Source: JBMNOI01 sp050942995 (GTDB lineage Bacteria; Chloroflexota; Anaerolineae; UBA1429). From it: a DNA stretch of 20,718 bases. The position numbers were made by a program, and so were the translations under genes. Below, in pieces: positions 7,472-13,747 of the stretch. The stretch spans positions 1 through 20,718 of the forward strand of contig JBMNOI010000068.1 of assembly GCA_050942995.1 (NCBI GenBank), written 5' to 3'. The notes below the pieces were generated by a model that saw only the letters and a program-made list of their open reading frames with translations, had not been told where the DNA came from and did no database searches. Position 1 is the first letter of the stretch. Each line of letters starts with the position of its first letter.

Positions 7472-7552
7472 TCACCCCATCGTGACAACCATCATGCCAG
7501 ATACGGCGCGGCGGAACGCATAATGAAGAGGTACATACACGTCGAACGGCAT
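7472..7552 (-). CDS. Candidate leader peptide upstream of tupB
   Basis: A 26-codon ORF beginning MPFDVYVPLHY and ending in MMVVTMG. The Shine-Dalgarno sequence AAGGAG (7558-7563) lies 5 nt before ATG 7552; a second ATG at 7555 is directly upstream. It sits after the leader terminator, and its TGA is 4 nt upstream of the tupB ATG. The tupB site itself has only a weak GGGGTGAG, so the short ORF could load ribosomes and feed tupB by coupling. There is no run of a single amino acid, so classical amino-acid attenuation is unlikely. Expression is unproven. Confidence 0.45.
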   Translation of the reverse strand: MPFDVYVPLHYAFRRAVSGMMVVTMG

Positions 7553-7628
7553 CATCGCTCCTTCAATGCAGGTGATGTTGGCTTGTGAGACGAGTCCTTC
7601 TGTTGAACGATCTCTAAAGGCAGGCAAT

Positions 7629-7668
7629 AAAAAAGGCCGGCGCCCCGCGAAAAGGAAAAACGCCGACC
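7629..7668 (-). terminator. Intrinsic terminator of the tup/moa leader
   Basis: Minus strand: GGTCGGCG (7661-7668) pairs with CGCCGGCC (7635-7642) across an 18-nt loop (8 bp, one G-U), followed by six T (7629-7634). The loop contains TCCTTTTC (7649-7656), complementary to the upstream GAAAAGGA (7681-7688), which would make an exclusive antiterminator. Confidence 0.85.
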
Positions 7669-7831
7669 CTCACTGCGCTCTCCTTTTCAAGTACGGGGGG
7701 CACAACCGTTTCCAGTTGCACCTTTGGGGGAACGTTGTTCCCCACTGCGGCCGCAGGCCATGGACCTGTCGCTGTCTTTAGGTTCAGCGGCTCGGAGAGA
7801 CGGTATTCAGTTTGCTCATTCCGGCATAACC
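7669..7831 (-). ncRNA. Structured leader RNA, candidate Moco/tungsten-cofactor riboswitch
   Basis: Transcribed from the promoter at 7838-7866. A closing helix is possible between CTCTCC (7794-7799) and GGAGAG (7678-7683). Inside it lie several hairpins: CGCTG/CAGCG, CAGGT/GCCTG, GGGGAAC-AAC-GTTCCCC, and a 9-bp stem GGTGCAAC(T)/(G)GTTGTGCC capped by GGAAAC. The 3' strand of the closing helix overlaps GAAAAGGA (7681-7688), the 5' strand of an antiterminator pairing with 7649-7656. Closing the helix would therefore release the terminator at 7629-7668 and switch the operon off. The 5' element CTCCGAGCC and the downstream tungstate/Moco genes suggest the Moco/Tuco riboswitch class, but I matched this from memory, not by covariance search. 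Riboswitch-like architecture is well supported; the ligand class is inference. Confidence 0.6.
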
Positions 7832-7837
7832 ACACCC

Positions 7838-7866
7838 ACTATACGAACAGAGCATGTTCCTGTCAA
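7838..7866 (-). promoter_or_regulatory. Promoter of the tungstate/Moco operon
   Basis: Minus strand: TTGACA (7861-7866), 17-bp spacer, TATAGT (7838-7843). Near-consensus sigma70-type promoter. Transcription should begin near 7831, giving a leader of about 200 nt up to the terminator. It follows a terminator (7890-7911), so the operon is a separate transcription unit from the ATPase gene. Confidence 0.8.
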
Positions 7867-7889
7867 ACACTTGCCGCCCCCTCCCATAC

Positions 7890-7911
7890 AAAAACCACCT
7901 TCCAAAGGTGG
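7890..7911 (-). terminator. Intrinsic terminator downstream of the P1B ATPase gene
   Basis: Minus strand: CCACCTT, 3-nt loop, AAGGTGG (7895-7911), followed by five T (7890-7894). A compact, standard Rho-independent terminator about 180 bp after the ATPase stop codon. Confidence 0.8.
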
Positions 7912-8024
7912 CGAATGCCGGTCGTGTGCTTTCCTCGTAAACCGCTCGCTCTTGGCAGAGCCCGCCGGAAGGGGTTGCTCAAGATGGTTGAGGTGGGTGA
8001 TGCCGGATCATCCCCCTGCATCGC
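7912..8024. other. Unassigned spacer after the ATPase gene
   Basis: Probably 3'-untranslated RNA of the ATPase transcript. It contains a small hairpin GCTCT/AGAGC on the minus strand. I see no coding capacity I can support and no known RNA family. Confidence 0.35.
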
Positions 8025-8062
8025 ACGAGAGGGAGACGCGCCCGGGCGCGTCTCCCTCTCGT
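8025..8062. repeat. Perfect 38-bp palindrome
   Basis: Nineteen bases (8025-8043) are followed directly by their exact reverse complement (8044-8062), with no spacer; the centre is CCCGGG. It starts 31 bases after the ATPase stop codon and has no T-run on either strand. As RNA it would be an extremely stable hairpin protecting the 3' end or aiding termination together with 7890-7911. As DNA it could extrude a cruciform. Confidence 0.9.
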
Positions 8063-8082
8063 CAGGCAAAACCGCGTTCCGA

Positions 8083-8110
8083 GCGGGGCGGCTTAGCGAC
8101 TCCGCCCCGC
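8083..8110 (-). repeat. 9-bp hairpin spanning the ATPase stop codon
   Basis: GCGGGGCGG (8083-8091) and CCGCCCCGC (8102-8110) with a 10-nt loop that contains the TAA stop codon (8093-8095). Together with the palindrome at 8025-8062 it makes a double hairpin at the end of the message. Confidence 0.7.
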
Positions 8111-10267
8111 TTCATGGCGCAGCATACGCATCCCGTTCAGGCTCACCAGTAATGAGGCGCCCGTATCGGCCAGCACCGCCATCCACAAAGTCGAGATACC
8201 GGCCACTGCCAATCCCAGGAATACGGACTTGAACAACAAAGCAAATGCAACATTGACGCGAATGGTGTTCAACGCCGCACGGCTCAACCTCATGGCGAAG
8301 GGCAGACGGCTGAGATCGTCGCTCATCAGGGCGACATCGGCGGTTTCCAGCGCCGTATCGGTGCCGGCCGCTCCCATCGCAATGCCCACCGAAGCCTTGG
8401 CAAGAGCCGGTGCATCGTTCACCCCATCGCCGACCATTGCCACCCGGCCGTAGCGCGCCTCCAGTTCCTCCATCACCCGCACCTTGTCCTCGGGCAACAG
8501 GCCGGCGTGAACCTCGTCCACTCCCACGTCGCGGCCGATCTGTTCGGCGATATGGGCATTGTCTCCGGTAAGCATCACCACACGCTCGATGCCCGACCGC
8601 TTGAGCGTGGACACGGCCTCCCTCGACTCATCGCGCAGCGCATCGGCTACGGTAAAGTAGCAGGTCGATCCGCAACAGGAATCCTGCACCACCAAAACGG
8701 TATGCCCCTCGGCCTCGGCCCGCATCATCTCCTCACACAGCGGGCTCTGTCCGTCCTCATCAGGATGGCAGAACGCGTGGCTGCCCACGAAAACGGTGTG
8801 GCCCTCCACCATGCCTTCGATGCCCAGCCCGACATGCGCAATAACGTTCTCGCCCGCTCCGTAGCGCCCGGCAAGCCCCATCTCTTCCGAGTGTCGGATC
8901 ACCGCCCGGGCCAGAGCGTGTTCGGAACGCGCCTCGATAGCCGCCGCTTTGGCCAGCAAGTCATCACAGGTGGTGCAGGCCGTGGCGTCATCGGGGTGAT
9001 ACGCGCAGCCCCCACCGACGATCTGCGGCCGCCCCTGGGTGAGCGTCCCCGTCTTGTCAAAGGCCACCACGCGCAGACGGCCCAGCCCTTCGAGATAACG
9101 CCCTCCCTTGATGAGCACGCCGGCCCGCGCCGCCCGCGCCAGCGAGCTGACGATGGTCACCGGCGTCGAGATCACCAGAGCACAGGGACAGGCGATAACC
9201 AGCATCACCAGCGCGCGATAGCCCCACACGGCCAGTGGCCCGAATCCCAGCAAAGGCGGCAAAAAGGCGATTCCGGCGGCCAGCCCCATCACCGCAGGCG
9301 TATAGATTCGCGCGAATCGATCGACGAACCGTTGCGAGGGCGCACGCTGGGCCTGCGCCTCTTCCACCATGCGCATGATGCGCGCAATAGTATTATCGGC
9401 GGCCAGCCGCGTAACCTGCACAATCAGCGCGCCGCTTCCGTTGATACTACCGGCAAAGACCTCATCGTCCGGCCCCTTTTCCACCGGCACCGATTCACCG
9501 GTGATGGGCGCCTGATCCACTGCCGAGAGTCCCTCTATGATCCGCCCATCCATGGGCACACGATCGCCCGGCCGCACGATGATCCGATCGCCCACCTCCA
9601 GATCGGCCACCGGCACCCGCTCCTCTACCATCGCCCGCCGGCGAATTGCCTCTTGCGGCGCCAGATCCATCAGCGAGCGAATGGCGTTGCGCGCCCGATC
9701 GGTCGAGTAGCCCTCCAGCATCTCGCCGACAGAGAATAAAAAGATGGTCACCGCGCCTTCGGCAAACTCGCCGACGATCATGGCGCCGATGGCGGCGATG
9801 CTCATCAGGGCGTTCATATCCAGGCTGTGCGTTTTACGCAGCGTCGTCCAGCCCGCCCTTACCACAGGGGTCCCCCCGGCTACAACGGCCCCGCTAAAGA
9901 AAAGATTCGACACCAGGGGGGGCAGACCGAGCCAGCGCAATATAAAAGCCACCGCCAGAAGCAGCCCTCCTGCAATCGTGTTGAGATCCTGCCTGTGGCG
10001 GCGTAGCCAGCTCTCTCTCTTTTCTTCCGGTTCAACCGTGCGCCCATGCTCGACGACGGTGAACCCCATATCTTCGGCCACCTGTTGAATGGCCGGCAGC
10101 ATGATGTGCTCGTTCTGGGGGATTACCAGCATCTTGGATGTGGTAAAAACCACCCGTACCGACTCGATCCCCGGCAGTTCGCCAACAGCGCGCTCTAGAT
10201 TCAGCGCGCAATCGGGACAGTCGAGTCCTTCGACGTGCAGCATTGTGGGTTTCTTGAATTCTGCCAT
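8093..10267 (-). CDS. Heavy-metal-exporting P1B-type ATPase (Zn/Cd/Pb type)
   Basis: A 724-residue efflux ATPase of the inner membrane. An N-terminal HMA domain carries GLDCPDC (Cys 17 and 20). Membrane metal-site CPC is at 360-362, actuator TGES at 256-259, phosphorylation DKTGT at 404-408 (D404), N-domain His-Pro-type motif as SEHA at 448-451, and hinge GDGVNDAP at 613-620. The final membrane segment with LADTGASLLVSLNGMRML fits the Zn/Cd/Pb subgroup. The nucleotide-binding domain holds extra Cys/His clusters: C421, H424, C431, C434; C500, H501, C511; C531, C532, C536. ATG 10267 is chosen over GTG 10291 because AGGTGA lies just upstream. An SmtB-type repressor gene precedes it, and an operator lies in the intergenic region, so metal induction is expected. 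Confidence 0.93.
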   Translation of the reverse strand: MAEFKKPTMLHVEGLDCPDCALNLERAVGELPGIESVRVVFTTSKMLVIPQNEHIMLPAIQQVAEDMGFTVVEHGRTVEPEEKRESWLRRHRQDLNTIAGGLLLAVAFILRWLGLPPLVSNLFFSGAVVAGGTPVVRAGWTTLRKTHSLDMNALMSIAAIGAMIVGEFAEGAVTIFLFSVGEMLEGYSTDRARNAIRSLMDLAPQEAIRRRAMVEERVPVADLEVGDRIIVRPGDRVPMDGRIIEGLSAVDQAPITGESVPVEKGPDDEVFAGSINGSGALIVQVTRLAADNTIARIMRMVEEAQAQRAPSQRFVDRFARIYTPAVMGLAAGIAFLPPLLGFGPLAVWGYRALVMLVIACPCALVISTPVTIVSSLARAARAGVLIKGGRYLEGLGRLRVVAFDKTGTLTQGRPQIVGGGCAYHPDDATACTTCDDLLAKAAAIEARSEHALARAVIRHSEEMGLAGRYGAGENVIAHVGLGIEGMVEGHTVFVGSHAFCHPDEDGQSPLCEEMMRAEAEGHTVLVVQDSCCGSTCYFTVADALRDESREAVSTLKRSGIERVVMLTGDNAHIAEQIGRDVGVDEVHAGLLPEDKVRVMEELEARYGRVAMVGDGVNDAPALAKASVGIAMGAAGTDTALETADVALMSDDLSRLPFAMRLSRAALNTIRVNVAFALLFKSVFLGLAVAGISTLWMAVLADTGASLLVSLNGMRMLRHEAGRSR

Positions 10268-10278
10268 GATGTCACCTG

Positions 10279-10309
10279 TATATATATACACTTGAGAGAT
10301 TACTCAAGT
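10279..10309 (-). promoter_or_regulatory. Operator and putative promoter of the P1B ATPase gene
   Basis: The perfect inverted repeat ACTTGAG-N6-CTCAAGT (10290-10309) lies 22 bases before the start codon. A possible promoter overlaps it: TTGAGT (10302-10307), 17-bp spacer, TATATA (10279-10284) in an alternating TA run. The same half-site appears before the arsR gene, so this is the likely binding site of the linked ArsR/SmtB regulator. The promoter assignment is weaker, since it would leave almost no leader. Confidence 0.65.
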
Positions 10310-10320
10310 ATCAGGGCAAG

Positions 10321-10341
10321 AAAAAAGGCCGCGCCGCGACC
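10321..10341 (-). terminator. Intrinsic terminator between the ArsR gene and the ATPase gene
   Basis: Minus strand: GGTCGC, loop GGC, GCGGCC (10327-10341), followed by six T (10321-10326). It begins 4 bases after the arsR stop, so the ATPase must rely on read-through or on its own promoter at 10279-10309. Confidence 0.75.
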
Positions 10342-10345
10342 CCAT

Positions 10346-10711
10346 CTATGCGTGATCGATATGCTCCAGACCGCACTTGTAGATCGTGACAATATGCTCG
10401 TCATCGAGTGAATAATAAACGTGCCGACCCTCGCGCCTCGATTTAACAATGCGCAGGTCGCGCAATAAACGGAGCTGATGCGATACCGCCGAAAGACTCA
10501 TCTCCAACGCCTCGGCCAGCTCGCCGACACAGAGCTCCATGTGCGCCAGAGCCGATATGAGCCGAGCCCTGTTGGGATCGGCCAGCGCCTTGAACGTCTC
10601 GGCCAGATTCTGTGCCGCTTCATGACTCAGCAGATACGCTGCGACCTGTTCCAGCCGCTCAGTATCATGATGAATCACATCACTATTAGCGTACGAACGG
10701 CCTGCATTCAT
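10346..10711 (-). CDS. ArsR/SmtB-family metal-responsive repressor
   Basis: A 121-residue winged-helix repressor. The recognition region is LSAVSHQLRLLRDLRIV (about 73-89), followed by the wing RREGRHVYYSL. The alpha-5 metal site Asp-x-His-x10-His-x2-His is intact at D104, H106, H117 and H120, the arrangement known from SmtB and CzrA (Zn/Co sensors). A single cysteine in ELCVGEL (C61) replaces the two-Cys alpha-3 site of ArsR/CadC types, so Zn-type sensing through alpha-5 is favoured. ATG 10711 is chosen because GAGAGG precedes it and an upstream TTG start at 10741 would lie inside the operator and promoter. It should repress itself and the downstream ATPase gene in the absence of excess metal. 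Confidence 0.92.
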   Translation of the reverse strand: MNAGRSYANSDVIHHDTERLEQVAAYLLSHEAAQNLAETFKALADPNRARLISALAHMELCVGELAEALEMSLSAVSHQLRLLRDLRIVKSRREGRHVYYSLDDEHIVTIYKCGLEHIDHA

Positions 10712-10723
10712 GACGCGCCTCTC

Positions 10724-10743
10724 ACTTGAGCGTTTATTCAACT
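10724..10743. promoter_or_regulatory. Operator in front of the ArsR gene
   Basis: ACTTGAG (10724-10730), 6-bp spacer, TTCAACT (10737-10743): an imperfect copy (2 mismatches in the second arm) of the perfect repeat at 10290-10309, with identical spacing. It overlaps the end of the -10 element and the expected transcription start. Confidence 0.65.
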
Positions 10744-10770
10744 ATACCATACAACGCCACACCCAGTCAA
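10741..10770 (-). promoter_or_regulatory. Promoter of the ArsR gene
   Basis: Minus strand: TTGACT (10765-10770), 18-bp spacer, TATAGT (10741-10746), with the operator directly downstream. Confidence 0.7.
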
Positions 10771-10810
10771 CTAGTGGCGCGTCAATTTTCGACGATCACT
10801 TTCCACGACC

Positions 10811-10851
10811 ACCTTCCGAAGGTAGCAAACCGGCAGGGGCCTTCGGAAGGT
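10811..10851 (-). terminator. Hairpin after the AhpD-like gene
   Basis: ACCTTCCGAAGG (10811-10822) and its exact reverse complement CCTTCGGAAGGT (10840-10851) with a 17-nt loop, starting 7 bases after the stop codon of the gene at 10858. No T-run follows on the minus strand, so it may be a Rho-assisted terminator or a 3'-end stabiliser. Confidence 0.6.
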
Positions 10852-10857
10852 AATATC

Positions 10858-11550
10858 TCACGGGCCGGTCTCTGCAGCCGGCTCGAGCGCCGAGCGAACC
10901 CCAAGCACCAACAACAGGGGCAACACGCCCAGTGAAAAGGTTGTCACCACACCCAGTTCACCACTCAGCGTTGTATCCTCCGATGGACGTCCCAGTATCC
11001 GGGAGACCAATGCGTCCACCGTATTTCCCACCAGACCGGCAAAGGTCAGCAGACGGATGCAGGTGATGATATCTCGGGCTGTGCGGGCGCCATGGGTGTC
11101 TACCAGGCGCTGTACCAGGTCCGGATCCGGATGCCCCCCTGTCTCCACATAGTGCCGGGCAAAGAACAACGCTGGCGCTTCGTCCACTGTGGCATGCTCG
11201 ACTTCGCCGCGCAGCAGCGACTCGATCTCGGCCTGATTCAGGCCGTGCCGCATGGCGTAACGCATATGCGCACGCTTCAGCGAGCCCGAGCCGTTGGCCC
11301 CGGCGACGGCCAGCATGATCTTGTCGACGAGCGGGTGACCGATGGCCCCGTTTTCGCGCAGCGAACGGATATCCTCCGGTCGATGCCACAGATCGCCAAA
11401 GGCCTCGATCATCTCGCGGCTATCCGAATACACCCGCTTGCGGAAAGGCGGGCATTGGGTCCGCACTTTGTGGCGGGTCTTGAGCAGATAATACGACCCT
11501 GCCGCGCCGATCCCCAGTCCCAAAGCCAACCAGAGTCCCTTGTTCTTCAT
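10858..11550 (-). CDS. Membrane-anchored AhpD/CMD-fold protein lacking the redox cysteines
   Basis: A 230-residue protein with a carboxymuconolactone decarboxylase/AhpD-like core. Hydrophobic helices lie at both ends (about residues 6-23 and 204-222). The core shows the family pattern LAVAGANGSGSLKRAH followed by M-R-x-A-M-x-x-G-L (about 80-104). Active AhpD-type members carry C-x2-C-x3-H at this site; here the positions are Ser88, Leu91 and His95, so both redox cysteines are gone while the histidine and spacing are kept. A second helical repeat with FARHYVETGG and RLLTFAGLVGNTVDALV (about 130-190) follows. ATG 11550 starts the N-terminal helix. It lies 64 bp downstream of tyrS and may be co-transcribed. 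Thiol peroxidase activity is unlikely; the real role is unknown. Confidence 0.7.
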   Translation of the reverse strand: MKNKGLWLALGLGIGAAGSYYLLKTRHKVRTQCPPFRKRVYSDSREMIEAFGDLWHRPEDIRSLRENGAIGHPLVDKIMLAVAGANGSGSLKRAHMRYAMRHGLNQAEIESLLRGEVEHATVDEAPALFFARHYVETGGHPDPDLVQRLVDTHGARTARDIITCIRLLTFAGLVGNTVDALVSRILGRPSEDTTLSGELGVVTTFSLGVLPLLLVLGVRSALEPAAETGP

Positions 11551-11614
11551 ACGGCTCCGTGCCTCCTGATGGTGTGGCGTATAGTTGTTAGGAGCCCTAC
11601 CCCTTGATACAATA

Positions 11615-12838
11615 TCACCCGACCGTCACCCGATGATGGCGCTTTTTGCCGGCCCGAAGGAGCAACTCGCCGTTCACCAGATCCTCCAGGTCGATCACTC
11701 GATCCACAGAAGTGATGGCCTCGTCGTTCAGATAGGCCCCGCCCTGCTGAATCAACCGCCTCGCTTCGCTGCGCGACGACACCAGTCCAACCTGTTGAAA
11801 CAGCTCCACTGCGGACAGCCCCTGGCGCAGGGTGTCCTCAGCCACAGTGGTGGTCGGCACCGCGTCACCGGCTCGGCCGCCGCCGAACAACTCGCGCGAT
11901 GTTTCGCGAGCCCTGTCGGCCTCTTCCTGGCCGTGGGTCAACCGGGTTACCTCATAGGCCAGTCTTTCCTTGGCCCGGCGAATATCGGCCCCCTGCAACG
12001 CGCTCAACTCGGCAATCTCTTCCATCGGCAGGAAAGTGTATATCTTGAGGAACCGCTCCACATCGGCGTCCTCGGTGTTGATCCAGAACTGATAAAACTC
12101 GTAAGGGGAGTACATGGACGCGTCGAGCCACACGGCGCCGCTGGCCGTCTTGCCCATCTTGGCGCCCGATGCCGTGGTGAGCAGCGGGAAGGTGAGGGCA
12201 TAGGCTTCACCCCCCGTCACCCGGCGAATCAGATCGACGCCGGCCAGAATATTTCCCCACTGGTCGTTGCCGCCCATCTGCAGCACGCAGCCATACTCCT
12301 GATACAGCCGCAGATAATCGTACGCCTGCAAGATCTGATAGTTGAACTCGATAAAGCTCAGGCCGGCCTCCATACGGGTGCGATAGGCCTCGGCGGCCAG
12401 CATGCGGTTCACGCTAAAGTGCCGGCCGATATCGCGCAGAAACTCGATATATTTGAGCGACAGCAACCACTCGGCATTGTTCAGAACGAGCGCTTTGCCG
12501 TCGCTAAAGTCGATGTAACGTCCGAGCTGCCCTTTGATGCCCTCCAGGTTCGACTGGATGCGCTCCAGAGTGAGCAACTGTCGCATCTCGGTGCGTCCGC
12601 TGGGGTCGCCGATCATCCCCGTGCCGCCGCCTGCGATGGCGATGGGCCGATGCCCCTGACGCTGCATATGCGCCAGCGCCATAATGGTGAGCAGGTTGCC
12701 CACGTGCAGGCTCGGTGCCGAAGGATCGTAGCCGATATAACAGGTGATCGGTTGCTCCAGAGCGGCGCGCAACCCCTCCTCGTCCGATACCTGCTCGACA
12801 AAACCTCGCTCTTTGAGTATGTCGTACGCGTTGGCCAT
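11615..12838 (-). CDS. tyrS: Tyrosyl-tRNA synthetase
   Basis: A 407-residue class I aminoacyl-tRNA synthetase that charges tRNA-Tyr. The HIGH-type motif is HVGN (45-48), preceded by YIGYDPSAPSL. Tyrosine and ATP site elements include GGNDQWGN (189-196). The KMSKS loop reads KMGKT (227-231). A C-terminal S4 RNA-binding domain occupies about 335-407 (VELFQQVGLVSSRSEARRLI... GGAYLND). ATG 12838 has GGAGGGG about 6 nt upstream; the frame is open further upstream, but those residues have no place in the fold. It has its own promoter at 12977-13005 and a leader of about 130 nt with two hairpins. Confidence 0.95.
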   Translation of the reverse strand: MANAYDILKERGFVEQVSDEEGLRAALEQPITCYIGYDPSAPSLHVGNLLTIMALAHMQRQGHRPIAIAGGGTGMIGDPSGRTEMRQLLTLERIQSNLEGIKGQLGRYIDFSDGKALVLNNAEWLLSLKYIEFLRDIGRHFSVNRMLAAEAYRTRMEAGLSFIEFNYQILQAYDYLRLYQEYGCVLQMGGNDQWGNILAGVDLIRRVTGGEAYALTFPLLTTASGAKMGKTASGAVWLDASMYSPYEFYQFWINTEDADVERFLKIYTFLPMEEIAELSALQGADIRRAKERLAYEVTRLTHGQEEADRARETSRELFGGGRAGDAVPTTTVAEDTLRQGLSAVELFQQVGLVSSRSEARRLIQQGGAYLNDEAITSVDRVIDLEDLVNGELLLRAGKKRHHRVTVG

Positions 12839-12864
12839 ATAGATCCCCTCCAAGGCGGCAACCA

Positions 12865-12934
12865 TCCCGGGCAGCGGCCCCCGGGACGATCTCGATGCTT
12901 CTCTTTCGGACCTGCGGCGTCCACAGAACGCCGC
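12865..12934 (-). promoter_or_regulatory. Structured 5' leader of tyrS
   Basis: Two strong hairpins lie between the tyrS promoter and start codon: GCGGCGT/ACGCCGC (12914-12920 with 12928-12934, 7-nt loop) and TCCCGGG/CCCGGGA (12865-12871 with 12880-12886, 8-nt loop). The second is 20 bases upstream of the ribosome binding site. No T-run follows, so translational rather than transcriptional control would be expected if it regulates at all. The canonical T-box sequence is not present. Confidence 0.4.
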
Positions 12935-12963
12935 TTGACGGATGACGCCCTCATGCATAGGAT
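12935..12963 (+). promoter_or_regulatory. Putative promoter of the TauE/SafE-like gene
   Basis: TTGACG (12935-12940), 17-bp spacer, TAGGAT (12958-12963). It would start transcription near 12970 and give a leader of about 58 nt to the TTG at 13028. Confidence 0.5.
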
Positions 12964-12976
12964 GAGACGACACCTC

Positions 12977-13005
12977 ATGGTACGAGTCGGATATGGCGTT
13001 GTCAA
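12977..13005 (-). promoter_or_regulatory. tyrS promoter
   Basis: Minus strand: TTGACA (13000-13005), 17-bp spacer, TACCAT (12977-12982). It faces away from the plus-strand permease gene, and the two promoters point across each other. Confidence 0.65.
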
Positions 13006-13027
13006 ATACAATCCGGAGAGCAAACCC

Positions 13028-13747
13028 TTGGCCGATGTCGCAAACATTCTCGTCATTCTACTGATCGCCAGCCTGATTCAGGGGGTCGCCGGATTCGGCT
13101 TTGGCCTGTTCGCCATGGGCGTGCTGACCCTCATGATGCCCATTACCGACGCCGCCGTCATCGTCGCCATCGTCAGCCTGGGCACCACCCTGGTGAACGT
13201 CTGGACGCTGCGCGACGACCTGCGCTGGCGCGAGGTGTGGCCCATCCTCACCACGGCGTTACCGGCCACCGCATTGGGCGTATATCTCCTCCAGGTCATC
13301 GATCCGGCCATTCTGCGCACATCCATGGCCGTCGTCATCGTGTTTGGCTGCGTCGTCGCCCTCTGGTCTCCCGGTAAAGCCCTGTTGCATCGCGCGTTTC
13401 CCTGGGCACAGATCGCAGGCTCGCTGGGAGGGCTGCTGAGCGGCGTTATGAACATGGGCGGCCCCCCTGTGGTGCTCTATACCCTCTTTCGCGACTGGGA
13501 TAAATCGATCACCAAGGGGGTCATGTCGGCTTACTTCCTCGCCAGTCTTTCCTTCCGTATGGTGATGCTGGCCGTCACCGGCGCAACCACGCCCGATAAC
13601 GTGCGCCGGGGATTGCTGGTGCTCCTGCCTGCGCTGGCCGCATCCTATCTGGGCGTGCGCATCTTTCGGCGTATGAGCACCGCGGTATTCCGCTACGCCA
13701 CCACCGCTCTGCTCGTGGGCCTGGCCATCCGCATGGTGGTCTCCTGA
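13028..13747 (+). CDS. TauE/SafE-family (DUF81) membrane permease
   Basis: A 239-residue integral membrane protein with about seven to eight helices. It shows the TauE/SafE pattern: SLIQGVAGFGFGLFAMG in the first helix and NMGGPPVVLYTLFRDW near the middle of the protein. Family members are implicated in export of sulfite, sulfoacetate or related anions, but the substrate varies and cannot be read here. TTG 13028 is chosen because GGAGAG (13014-13019) lies 8 nt upstream and the first helix starts directly after it. An in-frame ATG at 12977 lies within the tyrS -10 element and has no ribosome binding site, although it would add 17 residues. The frame is open far upstream, but that part is antisense to tyrS. 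Confidence 0.85.
   Translation: MADVANILVILLIASLIQGVAGFGFGLFAMGVLTLMMPITDAAVIVAIVSLGTTLVNVWTLRDDLRWREVWPILTTALPATALGVYLLQVIDPAILRTSMAVVIVFGCVVALWSPGKALLHRAFPWAQIAGSLGGLLSGVMNMGGPPVVLYTLFRDWDKSITKGVMSAYFLASLSFRMVMLAVTGATTPDNVRRGLLVLLPALAASYLGVRIFRRMSTAVFRYATTALLVGLAIRMVVS

Noticed and set aside
7912..8024. Possible SRP RNA or tRNA-like gene because of CCGGAAGG and nearby stems
   Set aside because: The conserved SRP core around the GGAA tetraloop and its internal loops does not fit, and no cloverleaf can be drawn.
10279..10290. Alternating TA run as a microsatellite or origin-like element
   Set aside because: It is only about 10 bp and is better explained as part of the ATPase gene promoter region.
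12839..12970. T-box riboswitch in the tyrS leader
   Set aside because: A segment loosely like the T-box antiterminator (ATGGTTGCCGCC) is present, but the conserved AGGGTGGNACCGCG is not. The leader is too short for a standard Stem I, and there is no terminator.
11585..13747. A 720-residue plus-strand frame leading into the TauE/SafE-like protein
   Set aside because: The first 480 residues are antisense to tyrS, which is a certain gene. Only the last 240 residues form a membrane protein with family motifs.
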